Origin: Rhodothermales bacterium
Lineage (GTDB): Bacteria > Bacteroidota > Rhodothermia > Rhodothermales > Bin80
Length of the DNA: 64,000 bases
Assembly (NCBI GenBank): GCA_028278205.1
Contig: JANQES010000090.1
Span: 1 to 64,000 of the forward strand
Direction of reading: 5' to 3'
The first letter of the stretch is position 1. Every line of letters begins with the position of its first letter. The translations under genes were made by a program, and so were the position numbers. The notes beneath the pieces are model-generated. The model had not been told where the DNA came from. It did no database searches and saw nothing but the letters and a program-made list of their open reading frames with translations. This document shows, in pieces, positions 23,259 through 31,308 of this stretch.

Positions 23259-23318
23259 GATAAACGATAATTCTGCGGGGTATGGAGAGCGTGACACAAG
23301 CGGAGCGACTGATGAAGT

Positions 23319-23392
23319 AAACGTGAAACGTGAGGGTGCCCTTAGAAACGTCGAAGCGAAGCACCCTCACGTTTTACCTTTCACGTTTCACA
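23319..23392. repeat. Heptamer foldback array (TGAAACG word), second copy
   Basis: AACGTGAAACGTGAGGGTGC faces GCACCCTCACGTTTTACC then TTTCACGTTTCAC. Same word and same GAGGGTGC apex as the array at 15173-15262, but a different loop. It lies between the ypdA stop and the minus-strand secreted-protein gene. Confidence 0.65.
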
Positions 23393-23465
23393 AGACGGCA
23401 TCCCGCATTTTCTTCGTCACTGTACTTAAAAAGCCGCCCTGATGCTCATTCAAAACCGCGCTATC

Positions 23466-23963
23466 TCACTCGCAGTGATACGATTCGAAATCGCTGGTGC
23501 TGAAGGTTGCCGAACCGCCGCCGGTAAGCACCTCGACCTTGTGTGTACTATTCTGCCAGACGTAGACGGTAGAGACCCCGCCGGCACCACTACAGGCATT
23601 GACCGTACCATCTACCGAAACGTCGAGGGCCGGGGTGCCATCACAGCCCCAGCAGGTTTTAGATTTGGATTTCGTGGCCAGGGTCGTAGAGCCGCGCCTG
23701 ACCTTGGTGTATACGTAAACATATAATCTATGATCGAAATTGCCCTGCGCATCGAAGTGGGTTTCCGCAAAGTAATCGACGCTATTCCCACCGAACGCAT
23801 CTTCCAACTCGGAATCCCCTCCCCAATCGCACGAGCTGATCTCAGGCTCAAGCGAACATGCCGGGACGGCTGCCTCGTCGGCGGTCTCGCTTTGAAAACC
23901 GGCGAACACCATCAGACAAAGTGAAAAGACGACGGTTATCGCCACCGAAAAACGACGTATCAT
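23466..23963 (-). CDS. Secreted cysteine-containing protein of unknown function
   Basis: A 165-residue protein starting at the ATG at 23963, preceded by a strong ribosome-binding site GGAGGTG four bases upstream. The signal peptide is IRRFSVAITVVFSLCLMVFAGF. The mature part (about 25-165) is acidic, beta-rich and has six Cys in two groups (ACSLEPEISSC; KTCWGCDGT; NAC; HC at the end), probably disulfide-bonded. No family recognised. An AraC-type regulator gene lies directly upstream in the same direction. Confidence 0.65.
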   Translation of the reverse strand: MIRRFSVAITVVFSLCLMVFAGFQSETADEAAVPACSLEPEISSCDWGGDSELEDAFGGNSVDYFAETHFDAQGNFDHRLYVYVYTKVRRGSTTLATKSKSKTCWGCDGTPALDVSVDGTVNACSGAGGVSTVYVWQNSTHKVEVLTGGGSATFSTSDFESYHCE

Positions 23964-24069
23964 GACGCACCTCCATTCATTTGAGTGAAGAGACGCCTTG
24001 CCCTTAGTGCTCTTCAACCCCATCCTGATGGAATTGACAGAGCACCAGGCAAGACTGCTTACATCATAA

Positions 24070-24519
24070 TTAGCTATCTGGCGTCATTTTTTGCTTAACA
24101 AATCCGTTCACATTTTTCTTCATCTTTATCTTAACATTTTTCTGCATAGCCCGGAACGCCGTCGGGCAACAGCCTTGATAGCGTTGAAACGCCATGGTAA
24201 AAGCGCCCTGGCTGGAATAGCCCAGGGCCAGCGCGATCTCAAAAATCTTGACGTCGGTGTGTTGCATCAAACGCTTGGCGGCCTTAAGGCGGTGCGCGTT
24301 GATATATTTTTTGATGCCGCAGCCTACATAGTAGGCAAAGCGGCTTGAGATGTTGTTATCGCGGATCCCGCAGTGCCGTTTGGCGGCTTCTACGCTGAGT
24401 TCTTCTTCGAAGAGATGTTTATGAACGTACGCGAACATGGTCTGGACGTCGCCGGGCCAGGCGGGTTCGGGCAATGGCAGGTTGCGCTGGTACGTCTTGA
24501 TTTCGTCCTCGATAAGCAT
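24070..24519 (-). CDS. AraC-family HTH protein
   Basis: A 149-residue protein whose C-terminal 100 residues form an AraC-type double helix-turn-helix: LSVEAAKRHCGIRDNNISSRFAYYVG, then INAHRLKAAKRLMQHTDVKIFEIALALGYSSQGAFTMAFQRYQGCCPTAFR. The second HTH with IALALGYSS is the family signature. There is no ligand-binding domain, just a short N-terminal helix. I prefer the ATG at 24519, with GGAG seven bases upstream, over 24540. A long Lys-rich tail (KNVKIKMKKNVNGF) is unusual. Target unknown; the divergent or downstream secreted-protein gene is a candidate. Confidence 0.85.
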   Translation of the reverse strand: MLIEDEIKTYQRNLPLPEPAWPGDVQTMFAYVHKHLFEEELSVEAAKRHCGIRDNNISSRFAYYVGCGIKKYINAHRLKAAKRLMQHTDVKIFEIALALGYSSQGAFTMAFQRYQGCCPTAFRAMQKNVKIKMKKNVNGFVKQKMTPDS

Positions 24520-24614
24520 GATGACTCCGGCTATCAGCATAGGCGCTCGACCATCGCAGGGCGTCGATACGTTCCTGTCTGGTCTGAGGGCGGGGCATCT
24601 ATGCTATCGATGGA

Positions 24615-25955
24615 TTAGAAATGACTTGTTGTGTAATAGACTTTCCCGTCGCTCCCTTGCCAGATGGCGTGCAGCCTGTCCTGCCCATCTACGGCCATGT
24701 GGAGCCGGCTCTGCATACCGATCTCGGCAAATAGGACCACGGGGGCAGACCAGGCCGCTCCCTCGCGTACGGTGTAATAGGTAATGGCGGCGCCGGTCTC
24801 GTCTTGATGCATCCAACTCAGGTGCAACTGGTTTTGCGTATCGCGGCACAATTCCAGCCGGACGGAATGCGGTAAGCGTCCGGGGAGGCCGGCTGTGATT
24901 TTTTCAGGCGCGCTCCACTGCCGCCCCTCTTTAGAAAACGCATGATAGATGGCATCCGGAAAGACATTGCCATCCTCATCCTCCAACCATACGAGGTGTC
25001 GTTCATTGTGCGCCGTCACCTCCAGGTGTGGATAGTGCGAATAATGAGCCGGGTTGCGGTGGACCGGCACCGCACCGGACCAGGCGCCCGCAGCCAACGT
25101 CCGGTAAAAAACGTCGTTGCGACTGTGGTCCGGGCCTGGGGCGGCGGCTACGTACGCAAGGTGGAGCGTGTCATCGGCTGTAGAGAAGGAAAGGGTGGGG
25201 TAATATCCTTCGGCCAGGGTGTCTGCCTGCCACGAATCGGTGTTTCTATGCAACGGCATGAGCATGCCATCTTGCTCCACCATGGCCTGCACCCCGCCGC
25301 GCCGGGCAACGGCCATCGCTAAACGTTGCACGGTGGGCGCTCCGTCGTAGAGCGACACGGGCTCGGCCCAACCTGTTCCGGGGTCTTTATAGAGATAACG
25401 GGGTTCCTGGATCGCCTGCCGGTCCGGGGTGGCCGGGCTCGTTATTTCATGCCAGAGGAGGTGTACCTGACCCTCAGCGCCGGCCAGAAGACGCAGCGTG
25501 TTCGGCCAGGCCGTCACGCCGGCCACGGGACGCTCTTGCCAGCTTGAGAAGCTGTTTGGATTTGTATCTCGGGGCTGCGCGCGCGATCTCGCGGCGTCTT
25601 CGCCCCCACTTTTTCGGCCCGTAGCGCCGCTACGAACCTCAAAAGACGGGGACGAATCCACTCGCGATCTCACTGCGCTCGCCTTCCGATCTAAAACCCA
25701 AACAGCTTCTGAGCCGTCGAAAAGTCCATAATGAAGCTCTTTACAGAGGCCGGCGGCGGCATCGCCCAGGCAGTAGACCAGATGAAGCTGCCCGGCCTCA
25801 TCGACGGCCAGGTCGCCCAGATGGACGCGGGTGGTGTCTGTGTTTGCCGGCAGAAATCCCAGGACCACGGGCTTCATCCAGCCGCTCCCGTCGTGTTCTT
25901 TTTCTGAGGTGCAGACAAACGGCGCCAGACTAAGGAGGACAAGGTATCTCCACAT
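24615..25955 (-). CDS. Secreted beta-propeller-like protein with an in-frame palindromic element
   Basis: A 446-residue protein with an N-terminal signal peptide (WRYLVLLSLAPFVCTSE; possibly a lipoprotein at Cys15). The remainder has repeated beta motifs of the D-x-x-x-x-L-H-L-x-W/Y type (QLHLVYCLG, QVHLLWHE, TLHLAYVA, ERHLVWLEDEDG, QLHLSWMHQDE, RLHAIWQGSDG), as in sialidase/BNR-like propellers. Residues about 82-136 are foreign: they are encoded by a 162-bp inverted-repeat element (25548-25709) that keeps the frame. Removing it would join GLFDGS to SWQERPV, a sensible blade. Function unknown. Confidence 0.75.
   Translation of the reverse strand: MWRYLVLLSLAPFVCTSEKEHDGSGWMKPVVLGFLPANTDTTRVHLGDLAVDEAGQLHLVYCLGDAAAGLCKELHYGLFDGSEAVWVLDRKASAVRSRVDSSPSFEVRSGATGRKSGGEDAARSRAQPRDTNPNSFSSWQERPVAGVTAWPNTLRLLAGAEGQVHLLWHEITSPATPDRQAIQEPRYLYKDPGTGWAEPVSLYDGAPTVQRLAMAVARRGGVQAMVEQDGMLMPLHRNTDSWQADTLAEGYYPTLSFSTADDTLHLAYVAAAPGPDHSRNDVFYRTLAAGAWSGAVPVHRNPAHYSHYPHLEVTAHNERHLVWLEDEDGNVFPDAIYHAFSKEGRQWSAPEKITAGLPGRLPHSVRLELCRDTQNQLHLSWMHQDETGAAITYYTVREGAAWSAPVVLFAEIGMQSRLHMAVDGQDRLHAIWQGSDGKVYYTTSHF
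25548..25709. mobile_element. 162-bp MITE-like TIR element, in-frame inside a gene
   Basis: Ends GAAGCTGTTTGG and CCAAACAGCTTC are perfect inverted repeats, extended imperfectly to about 24 bp. The flanks are TGA on both sides (3-bp TNA-type target duplication). The interior shares GGGGCTGCGC, CTTTTTCGGC, a GTAGCGC-GCTAC hairpin and CCTCAAAAG with the element at 59227-59386. Length 162 + 3 bp is a multiple of three, and both stop-free reading and host frame are preserved. There is no transposase inside. Confidence 0.75.
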
Positions 25956-26168
25956 AGCAGTTCAGATCGAATGCGTCGCTGAAGGACCCTCATGCATTCA
26001 AAGAAACTGCTGTTAGTGCTGCTCGAAAGGACCGGGAAAAGGTCCAGGCCATCCTCCGGTGGTTCTCCTGAAAACAGCGGCTTCTATTTAGAATAACGTA
26101 AAAGCGCGCTTCAGTAAGACATAGAACCGCCAGTTTTTTGCGCCCGTCGCCGAAATGGCTTCTGAGGA

Positions 26169-28418
26169 TCATCTAACGAGCATCACCGGGCGGGTGGCGC
26201 TCGCGGTGGGGCCTGCGCCGCGAATCATGTAGAGGCCGCTGGGAAGGCTGCCGGCGTCGAGCGTGAAGACGTGCGTTTCGCCCGCCGGCAACCAGCCTTC
26301 GTGGAGGAGCCGCACCTGCCGGCCCAGCATGTCGTAGACGGCCAGATGCACCGGCTGGGCGCGGCGCAGACGCAAGACGAATCGCGTCTGTTCATTGAAC
26401 GGATTGGGATACGACGCGCTGAGTTCGAACCCCTCCGGCACGCCGGGCGTCGCCGGCTCCGTGACCACGGGCTCGCCTAGGCCGGAGAGGCCGAAGGCGA
26501 TGGTGTTGCGCGTGTCTTGCACCCCTGTGAACCCCGGGGCAAAATCGGGATGGAATCCTCCCAGGCCGAAGTCGATATCTTTGTCGTCGCCGGTGCCAAA
26601 AACGTCGTCCGGGCCGATTCCTATAAAATCCAACAGATTCGGATTGCCGTCCATGAGGTTGACTGGGAAGTCGGGGCGGCCGGTATGGAAGTTGGCAAAC
26701 AGGTGCCCGGCCTCATGCACGATGACATGGCCCAGCGCCGTCCCCATCAAGTCGATGATGCTGGTTCCGGCATCCAGCGTCACCTGATGGAGCGAATTGA
26801 CGGTGCCCGGCTCGGTGAGCAAATCCATCAATACCACCGCCGATTCGCTCGCGTCAAAGTTGCCCACATCGACCGATTCGGCGATGCCGACGGTGGGGCG
26901 CCCGAATTCTTCGCTATCGCCCCCGACGATCACCCGGCTGACGTTGGGCGCACCGAAAGGATCCGCATGGTCGCGGCTGTTGAGAATCTCGATCTGATAG
27001 TCACGATTCAACCCGAAAGTGTGGATGTCATCGACGAGATTTTCCTCGACAACAGCCAGGATTGCGTCGATGACGGCGTTTTCGTCGGCGCCGCCGGGCG
27101 TGGGATCGAGCCCGACGTTATCCAGATACGACACCATCGGCGAGAGTTGCGCGGTCTGATTGCCGCCGAAATAGGTCTCGGCGTCGTAGACTTCGCCGTC
27201 GAAATCGAGAAAAAGTACCTGCACGACGTCCTGCATCTCGAACGCCGGGCGAAAAACGCGCAAGGCCATCGTGTAGGCGCCGTCGCCGCGCTCGGCGGCC
27301 AGGGCATAGCGACCCGTGGTGTTGACGAGGTAGGCGGCGTTGGCATTGCCCCCACCGGGCAGCGGCGTGTCGAACGGGTAGAGATAACTGCCATCGACGT
27401 CGGATCCGATGAGTTCGACGCCGGACGGATCGTACAGGGTGAGCTTTCGCGCTTCGTCTTCGAGCCGGATGCCGAGGACGTCGCCGGCTTCGAGATCGAG
27501 GCTGTAATAGTCGATGTCGCCGGCGTCGAGGCCGAGGGTGATGAGATAGGCGCCTTCGCTGCCGACCTTCGGTCCCGAATCCGGGTCGAACGGATCGGCA
27601 GGCCAGGCCGATTCGACGCCGCGCACGAAGACGAAGTAATCGCCCGGCGCTTCGATGGTCACTTCGAGGAAGGCATCGGGCGAGCCGGGGCCGCCGCTGT
27701 CAGTGTAATCGACGAACTCGCCGGTGCTGTCGTAGAGGGCCACCTTGTTGTGGAGCCGGGGCGAGGCGTTCTCAGGCGTGTCGATGTCGATGGTGACCAT
27801 CTGGCCGGGCCGGAGGTTATCGAACTTGAAGACGTCGTAGTCGCCCTGCCGGGTGCCGTTGCTGCCGTGGAGCCCGTCGCCGATGTAGGCGCTGGCGCGG
27901 ATGCGCTGGCCGGGTTCGATGTTGATCTCGTTAGCCAGTGGAATCGCGCCATCGTCAAGGCCGCCTTCCTCAGTGAAATCGCCGATATAAATCGGAGCCG
28001 CCGCCGCCATCGTCCCGGTGACGTCCACTTCGCGGAGGTCGCCGTCGCCGGTGCCGAAGCCGGTGATGAACTCGGCGGAGGCCTGATCGTCGTTCCAGCC
28101 CCTGGCATCGCCGGGTTCAATCTCATCGAAGACCGGTATGGCTTTGGGAATCGCGGCGCGCTGCGCAGCCCGGCGGCGGCCCTCCAGCCGTAGCTTCGCG
28201 CGCCAGTAATCCCAATCAGGCTCGGCATCGGCAGGCAGCAGGCTCAGGTACGGATTGGGCCATCGCGGCTGGCGCCGGTCGAGTTCAGCCTCGGTATAAT
28301 CCCGCTTATCCACGACACCCGACCGCTCCTGCGCCACAGCCACGGCGGCCACGCCCAGGCTCATCACAAGCCCCAGCGCCCCGATCCGATACGATATGCT
28401 TCGTTTACTGGTGTGCAT
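26169..28418 (-). CDS. T9SS-secreted zinc metalloprotease with PPC domains
   Basis: A 749-residue secreted protein. Signal peptide about 1-30 (IGALGLVMSLGVAAVAVAQ). Two bacterial pre-peptidase C-terminal-type beta domains: about 165-270 (GQRIRASAYIGDG... GDYDVFKFDNLRPGQMVTIDI) and about 300-390 (DIDYYSLDLEAGDVLGIRL). The catalytic region contains HEAGHLFANFH, a metzincin HExxHxxxxxH motif with intact Glu. The last ~80 residues are a T9SS type A sorting domain (SASYPNPFNEQTRF, LAVYDMLGRQVRLLHEGWLPAG, SGLYMIRG). It follows a seven-heme TPR gene in a repeated gene module. The substrate is unknown. Confidence 0.85.
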   Translation of the reverse strand: MHTSKRSISYRIGALGLVMSLGVAAVAVAQERSGVVDKRDYTEAELDRRQPRWPNPYLSLLPADAEPDWDYWRAKLRLEGRRRAAQRAAIPKAIPVFDEIEPGDARGWNDDQASAEFITGFGTGDGDLREVDVTGTMAAAAPIYIGDFTEEGGLDDGAIPLANEINIEPGQRIRASAYIGDGLHGSNGTRQGDYDVFKFDNLRPGQMVTIDIDTPENASPRLHNKVALYDSTGEFVDYTDSGGPGSPDAFLEVTIEAPGDYFVFVRGVESAWPADPFDPDSGPKVGSEGAYLITLGLDAGDIDYYSLDLEAGDVLGIRLEDEARKLTLYDPSGVELIGSDVDGSYLYPFDTPLPGGGNANAAYLVNTTGRYALAAERGDGAYTMALRVFRPAFEMQDVVQVLFLDFDGEVYDAETYFGGNQTAQLSPMVSYLDNVGLDPTPGGADENAVIDAILAVVEENLVDDIHTFGLNRDYQIEILNSRDHADPFGAPNVSRVIVGGDSEEFGRPTVGIAESVDVGNFDASESAVVLMDLLTEPGTVNSLHQVTLDAGTSIIDLMGTALGHVIVHEAGHLFANFHTGRPDFPVNLMDGNPNLLDFIGIGPDDVFGTGDDKDIDFGLGGFHPDFAPGFTGVQDTRNTIAFGLSGLGEPVVTEPATPGVPEGFELSASYPNPFNEQTRFVLRLRRAQPVHLAVYDMLGRQVRLLHEGWLPAGETHVFTLDAGSLPSGLYMIRGAGPTASATRPVMLVR

Positions 28419-28476
28419 GGTTTTACTTCGTCAGTCGCTTAACTCATGTCTCGGCGTCGCGCTTTGTAGCATGGTT

Positions 28477-28552
28477 GGCGTGGGTCACTGGTCATTACGC
28501 TCGCTGTCACTGGTGTCTCTTTTCAAACCAGTGACCCATGACCAGTGGCCAA
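28477..28552. repeat. Heptamer foldback array (GTCACTG word)
   Basis: GTCACTG, GTCATTA and GTCACTG words face CCAGTGA, CCCATGA, CCAGTGG. It lies in the gap between the metalloprotease start and the heme-TPR gene stop. No gene is seen in 28419-28611. Confidence 0.6.
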
Positions 28553-28611
28553 CATCACCGTTGGATTAAAATGGTACGCGTATCATACCGCAACACCGTC
28601 TCCTGCCTGCC

Positions 28612-30837
28612 TCACAACGCCGCCAAAATCTGGCGGGCCGTCGCGTTGGCCGGGTCGAGGGCGAGGGCTTTTTGGGCGAACTGACGCGCCTGCTCCATGT
28701 CGTCGTTGCGAAAGTGCGCCAGCGACAACTTGAGCACGGCGTCGAGGTACGAAGGATCGGCCTCGACGGCGCGGCTCAGCAGATCGATAGCCTGCGGCAG
28801 GTTGTCCTGGTTCAGGTGATACGTGCCGAGGTTGCCGAGCGCCGTGGCATTGCCGGGCGCGACGGCCACGGCCCGCTCGAATTGCACGCGCGCTTTCTCC
28901 GGCTGATCCTGGCTGGCATAGAGCAGCCCCAGATTTCCGAGCGCCTGCGGGTAATCAGGCTGGAGGTCGAGCGCGTGCAGCAACGTCGCCTCGGCGTCTT
29001 CGAAGGCGCCCTGTTGCAGAAACGCCGTACCCAGGTTGTAATGCGCCGCCGCCAGCCACGGTTTCTCTTCGATGGCGAGGCGGTACTGATCCACGGCTTC
29101 GTCGAGGCGTCCCTGCTTCTCTAAAAAGCGACCGTAGTTGACCCGCACGTCGGCCAGGGCGGGCTCCAGATCGAGGGCGCGGCGATAGAGGCGTTCGGTC
29201 TTCAAGGCGTCGCGGCCTGTGGCTTCATAGGCTTGCGCGAGGGCATTGAGGCGTTCCGGGATGTCCGGATCCAGCCGTACGGCCTGTTCCAGCGAGGGGA
29301 TAGCCGCTTCAGACCGCCCCAGGCGCGCGCGGGTGAGACCCATCAGAAAGTGCGCCTCGCCCGACGAATCAGGACGCCCGGCCAGGATGTCTTCGAGCAA
29401 AGCAATGCCTTTTTCGAGCGCCAGCGTATCGGCCTGCTGCGTGCCCAGCACGATATAGGCCAGCCCTGCGTAGCGTTGCGCGTCTTCCCCGGCTTTGTCC
29501 CGGTCGAAGTACGGCGTCAGCACCGGCGGGCCGTGCGCGGCAACGGGGGCCGGCATCTCCGGCTCCGAGCCAACCACACGGATCCAGTGGTCGGTGAACG
29601 AGGCGTGGGGCGCTTCTTCGGCCTCCACGCGCGGCATGTGGCAGGCGATGCAATTGGCCGTAGCCGCGTGGGTGCTGCGCGCCTCCTCGGTGTCGAAAGC
29701 CGTTTGCAGGTCATTGGCGGCGTGGCAGCCCTGGCACGTGTCGTTGAAATAAGCCGTCCCTTTGCCGCGGAAGCCTTCGTGCGGGTTATGACACGTCACG
29801 CACGTCATCGCATCGGCCTGGGCTGCTGTGGCGAGGAAGCAGGCGCTTTGCTTCATGCGGTCGGCGTGCGAGATCACCGAGATTTCATCGGCGGCGCGGG
29901 GCGTGTCGTCCGAGAAAAGCGCGAGATAGTCCACGAGCCGTTGGGACGGGCGAAAATCGAACGCGCTCCGGCCTTCACGCAACAACGAGACAGTGGTGTG
30001 CAGGTGGCATTGCTGGCACACGTCGAGTTGCCGTTCGAGGTCGAGATGGGTGGGGTTGACGATGGTGTCGTCGATCTCGTCGGACGGCTCCGGGCTGGCG
30101 AGGCGTTCGTCGACGTGGAGGCTGCCGGGGCCGTGGCATCGCTCGCACCCGATGCCGCGCGGCACCTCCTCATACTTGCCCTCGACAAACTCGACAGTCT
30201 TCGGATAGCTGTTGTGGCAGACCATGCACCGATCCGGCGCGAGGCGGTCGAAGCGTTTGTTTTGCACCGCATAGCCGGGGCTGAAATCCCACGTTTGCTC
30301 CTGCGTATACCACGTCAGCGGTAGCTGGTAGAGCCGCCCGTTGACCTCGGCGAAATAGGTGCGGGCGGCATTGCCGCTGCCCATCACAAAATCCATCCGC
30401 CGCGCGAGCCGGTGGATCTTCGCGCCGGCTTCATCGAGCCGGTACTCTTCCTGAAAAAACTGCCCGCCGTCTTCATAGACGCGATAATAAAAGCCGGCGG
30501 CCTCATCCCGAACCGGCGCGGCTGAAAAATCTTCGACCGCATTCTCCGGCGTCAGCGGATAGTACGACCGCGCCATGCCGTGCTCCTGATATCCCTGCCA
30601 GAGATCTTCGTGGCAATCGAAACACACGGTATCGCCCACAAACTCGACGCCCGCCTCCACGTTGCGGTACGCCGGGTCCGAATCGGAAGCCGCCGTCTGC
30701 GTCACAGGCGGCGCCTCGCCCGGCGCGTCCTCGCCCGATCCACAGGCCGCCAGCAGCAGCGCGATCCCTAAAAGAAGAAGGGGATGCAGGGTGATGATGG
30801 GGCGTGGCAGATGATTGCCTGACGTGGTTCTTACCAT
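28612..30837 (-). CDS. Seven-heme c-type cytochrome with TPR domain, lipoprotein (paralogue A)
   Basis: A 741-residue protein. Lipobox LLLAAC near residue 32. Seven CxxCH heme sites in the N-terminal half: CFDCH, CMVCH, CERCH, CQQCH, CVTCH, CQGCH, CIACH; spare His residues could be distal ligands. From about 455 on it is TPR: blocks with A-x-x-Y-N-L-G-T-A-F and similar (GEAHFLMGLTRARLG, AAHYNLGTAFLQQG, QALGNLGLLYASQ, ALGNLGTYHLNQ). It would hold hemes in the periplasm or at the outer membrane while the TPR binds a partner. It is paralogous to 33729-35825 (same heme order and near-identical spacing). The gene after it encodes a T9SS protease. Confidence 0.88.
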   Translation of the reverse strand: MVRTTSGNHLPRPIITLHPLLLLGIALLLAACGSGEDAPGEAPPVTQTAASDSDPAYRNVEAGVEFVGDTVCFDCHEDLWQGYQEHGMARSYYPLTPENAVEDFSAAPVRDEAAGFYYRVYEDGGQFFQEEYRLDEAGAKIHRLARRMDFVMGSGNAARTYFAEVNGRLYQLPLTWYTQEQTWDFSPGYAVQNKRFDRLAPDRCMVCHNSYPKTVEFVEGKYEEVPRGIGCERCHGPGSLHVDERLASPEPSDEIDDTIVNPTHLDLERQLDVCQQCHLHTTVSLLREGRSAFDFRPSQRLVDYLALFSDDTPRAADEISVISHADRMKQSACFLATAAQADAMTCVTCHNPHEGFRGKGTAYFNDTCQGCHAANDLQTAFDTEEARSTHAATANCIACHMPRVEAEEAPHASFTDHWIRVVGSEPEMPAPVAAHGPPVLTPYFDRDKAGEDAQRYAGLAYIVLGTQQADTLALEKGIALLEDILAGRPDSSGEAHFLMGLTRARLGRSEAAIPSLEQAVRLDPDIPERLNALAQAYEATGRDALKTERLYRRALDLEPALADVRVNYGRFLEKQGRLDEAVDQYRLAIEEKPWLAAAHYNLGTAFLQQGAFEDAEATLLHALDLQPDYPQALGNLGLLYASQDQPEKARVQFERAVAVAPGNATALGNLGTYHLNQDNLPQAIDLLSRAVEADPSYLDAVLKLSLAHFRNDDMEQARQFAQKALALDPANATARQILAAL

Positions 30838-30861
30838 TGATCGTTGTGCTTATACTCACCG

Positions 30862-30915
30862 GGGCTGACACACCCCGCCGCTGCGCGGCACCCCTCTCAA
30901 GAGGGGATTTTTGGG
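30862..30915. repeat. Partial copy of the CCCCCTTCGAAGGGGG palindromic element
   Basis: ACACCCCGCCGCTGCGCGGC and then ACCCCTCTCAAGAGGGG: the end segment of the element whose full copies are at 31023-31166 and 50023-50166. The sequence is diverged in the tip palindrome. Confidence 0.4.
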
Positions 30916-31022
30916 TGTTGCGTGCTTCAATCACGAAAACCAGATCTTCTTGATCTGTCGTGGAAAAACGCAAGCTGATGCTTTTTGATATTTAAATCGG
31001 GTATTCATGTTGACCCCGGACA

Positions 31023-31166
31023 TTCCCCCTTCGAAGGGGAACAGCGGCGCGCAGCGAAGGCGGGGCGACGCAGGGGGATGTTCGCGCGGCCCGACGAGAG
31101 GTTTTCAGCAAGCCGCATGAACATCCCCCGCCCCTCCTGCGTCGGGGCACCCCCTTCGAAGGAGGA
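31023..31166. mobile_element. 144-bp palindromic element B, copy 1
   Basis: Begins TTCCCCCTTCGAAGGGG, ends CCCCCTTCGAAGGAGG; inner blocks GCGACGCAGGGGGATGTTC and GAACATCCCCCGCCCCTCC with GAGAGGTTTTCAGCAAGCC in the middle. The same 144-bp element lies in opposite orientation at 50023-50166. It is non-coding and lies in the 471-bp gap 30838-31308. Confidence 0.7.
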
Positions 31167-31308
31167 TTTGTTGGGGGCCTGCCATTACCCGATTAAAATT
31201 ACAAAGAGCATTAGCCTGCGCCGTTCCACACACAATCATCCGGATCTGAAGCCTCTCGAAGCCAACTATCGCATCAGCGTCTTGTTCTGAAAAAACGGCA
31301 GGATCGAT

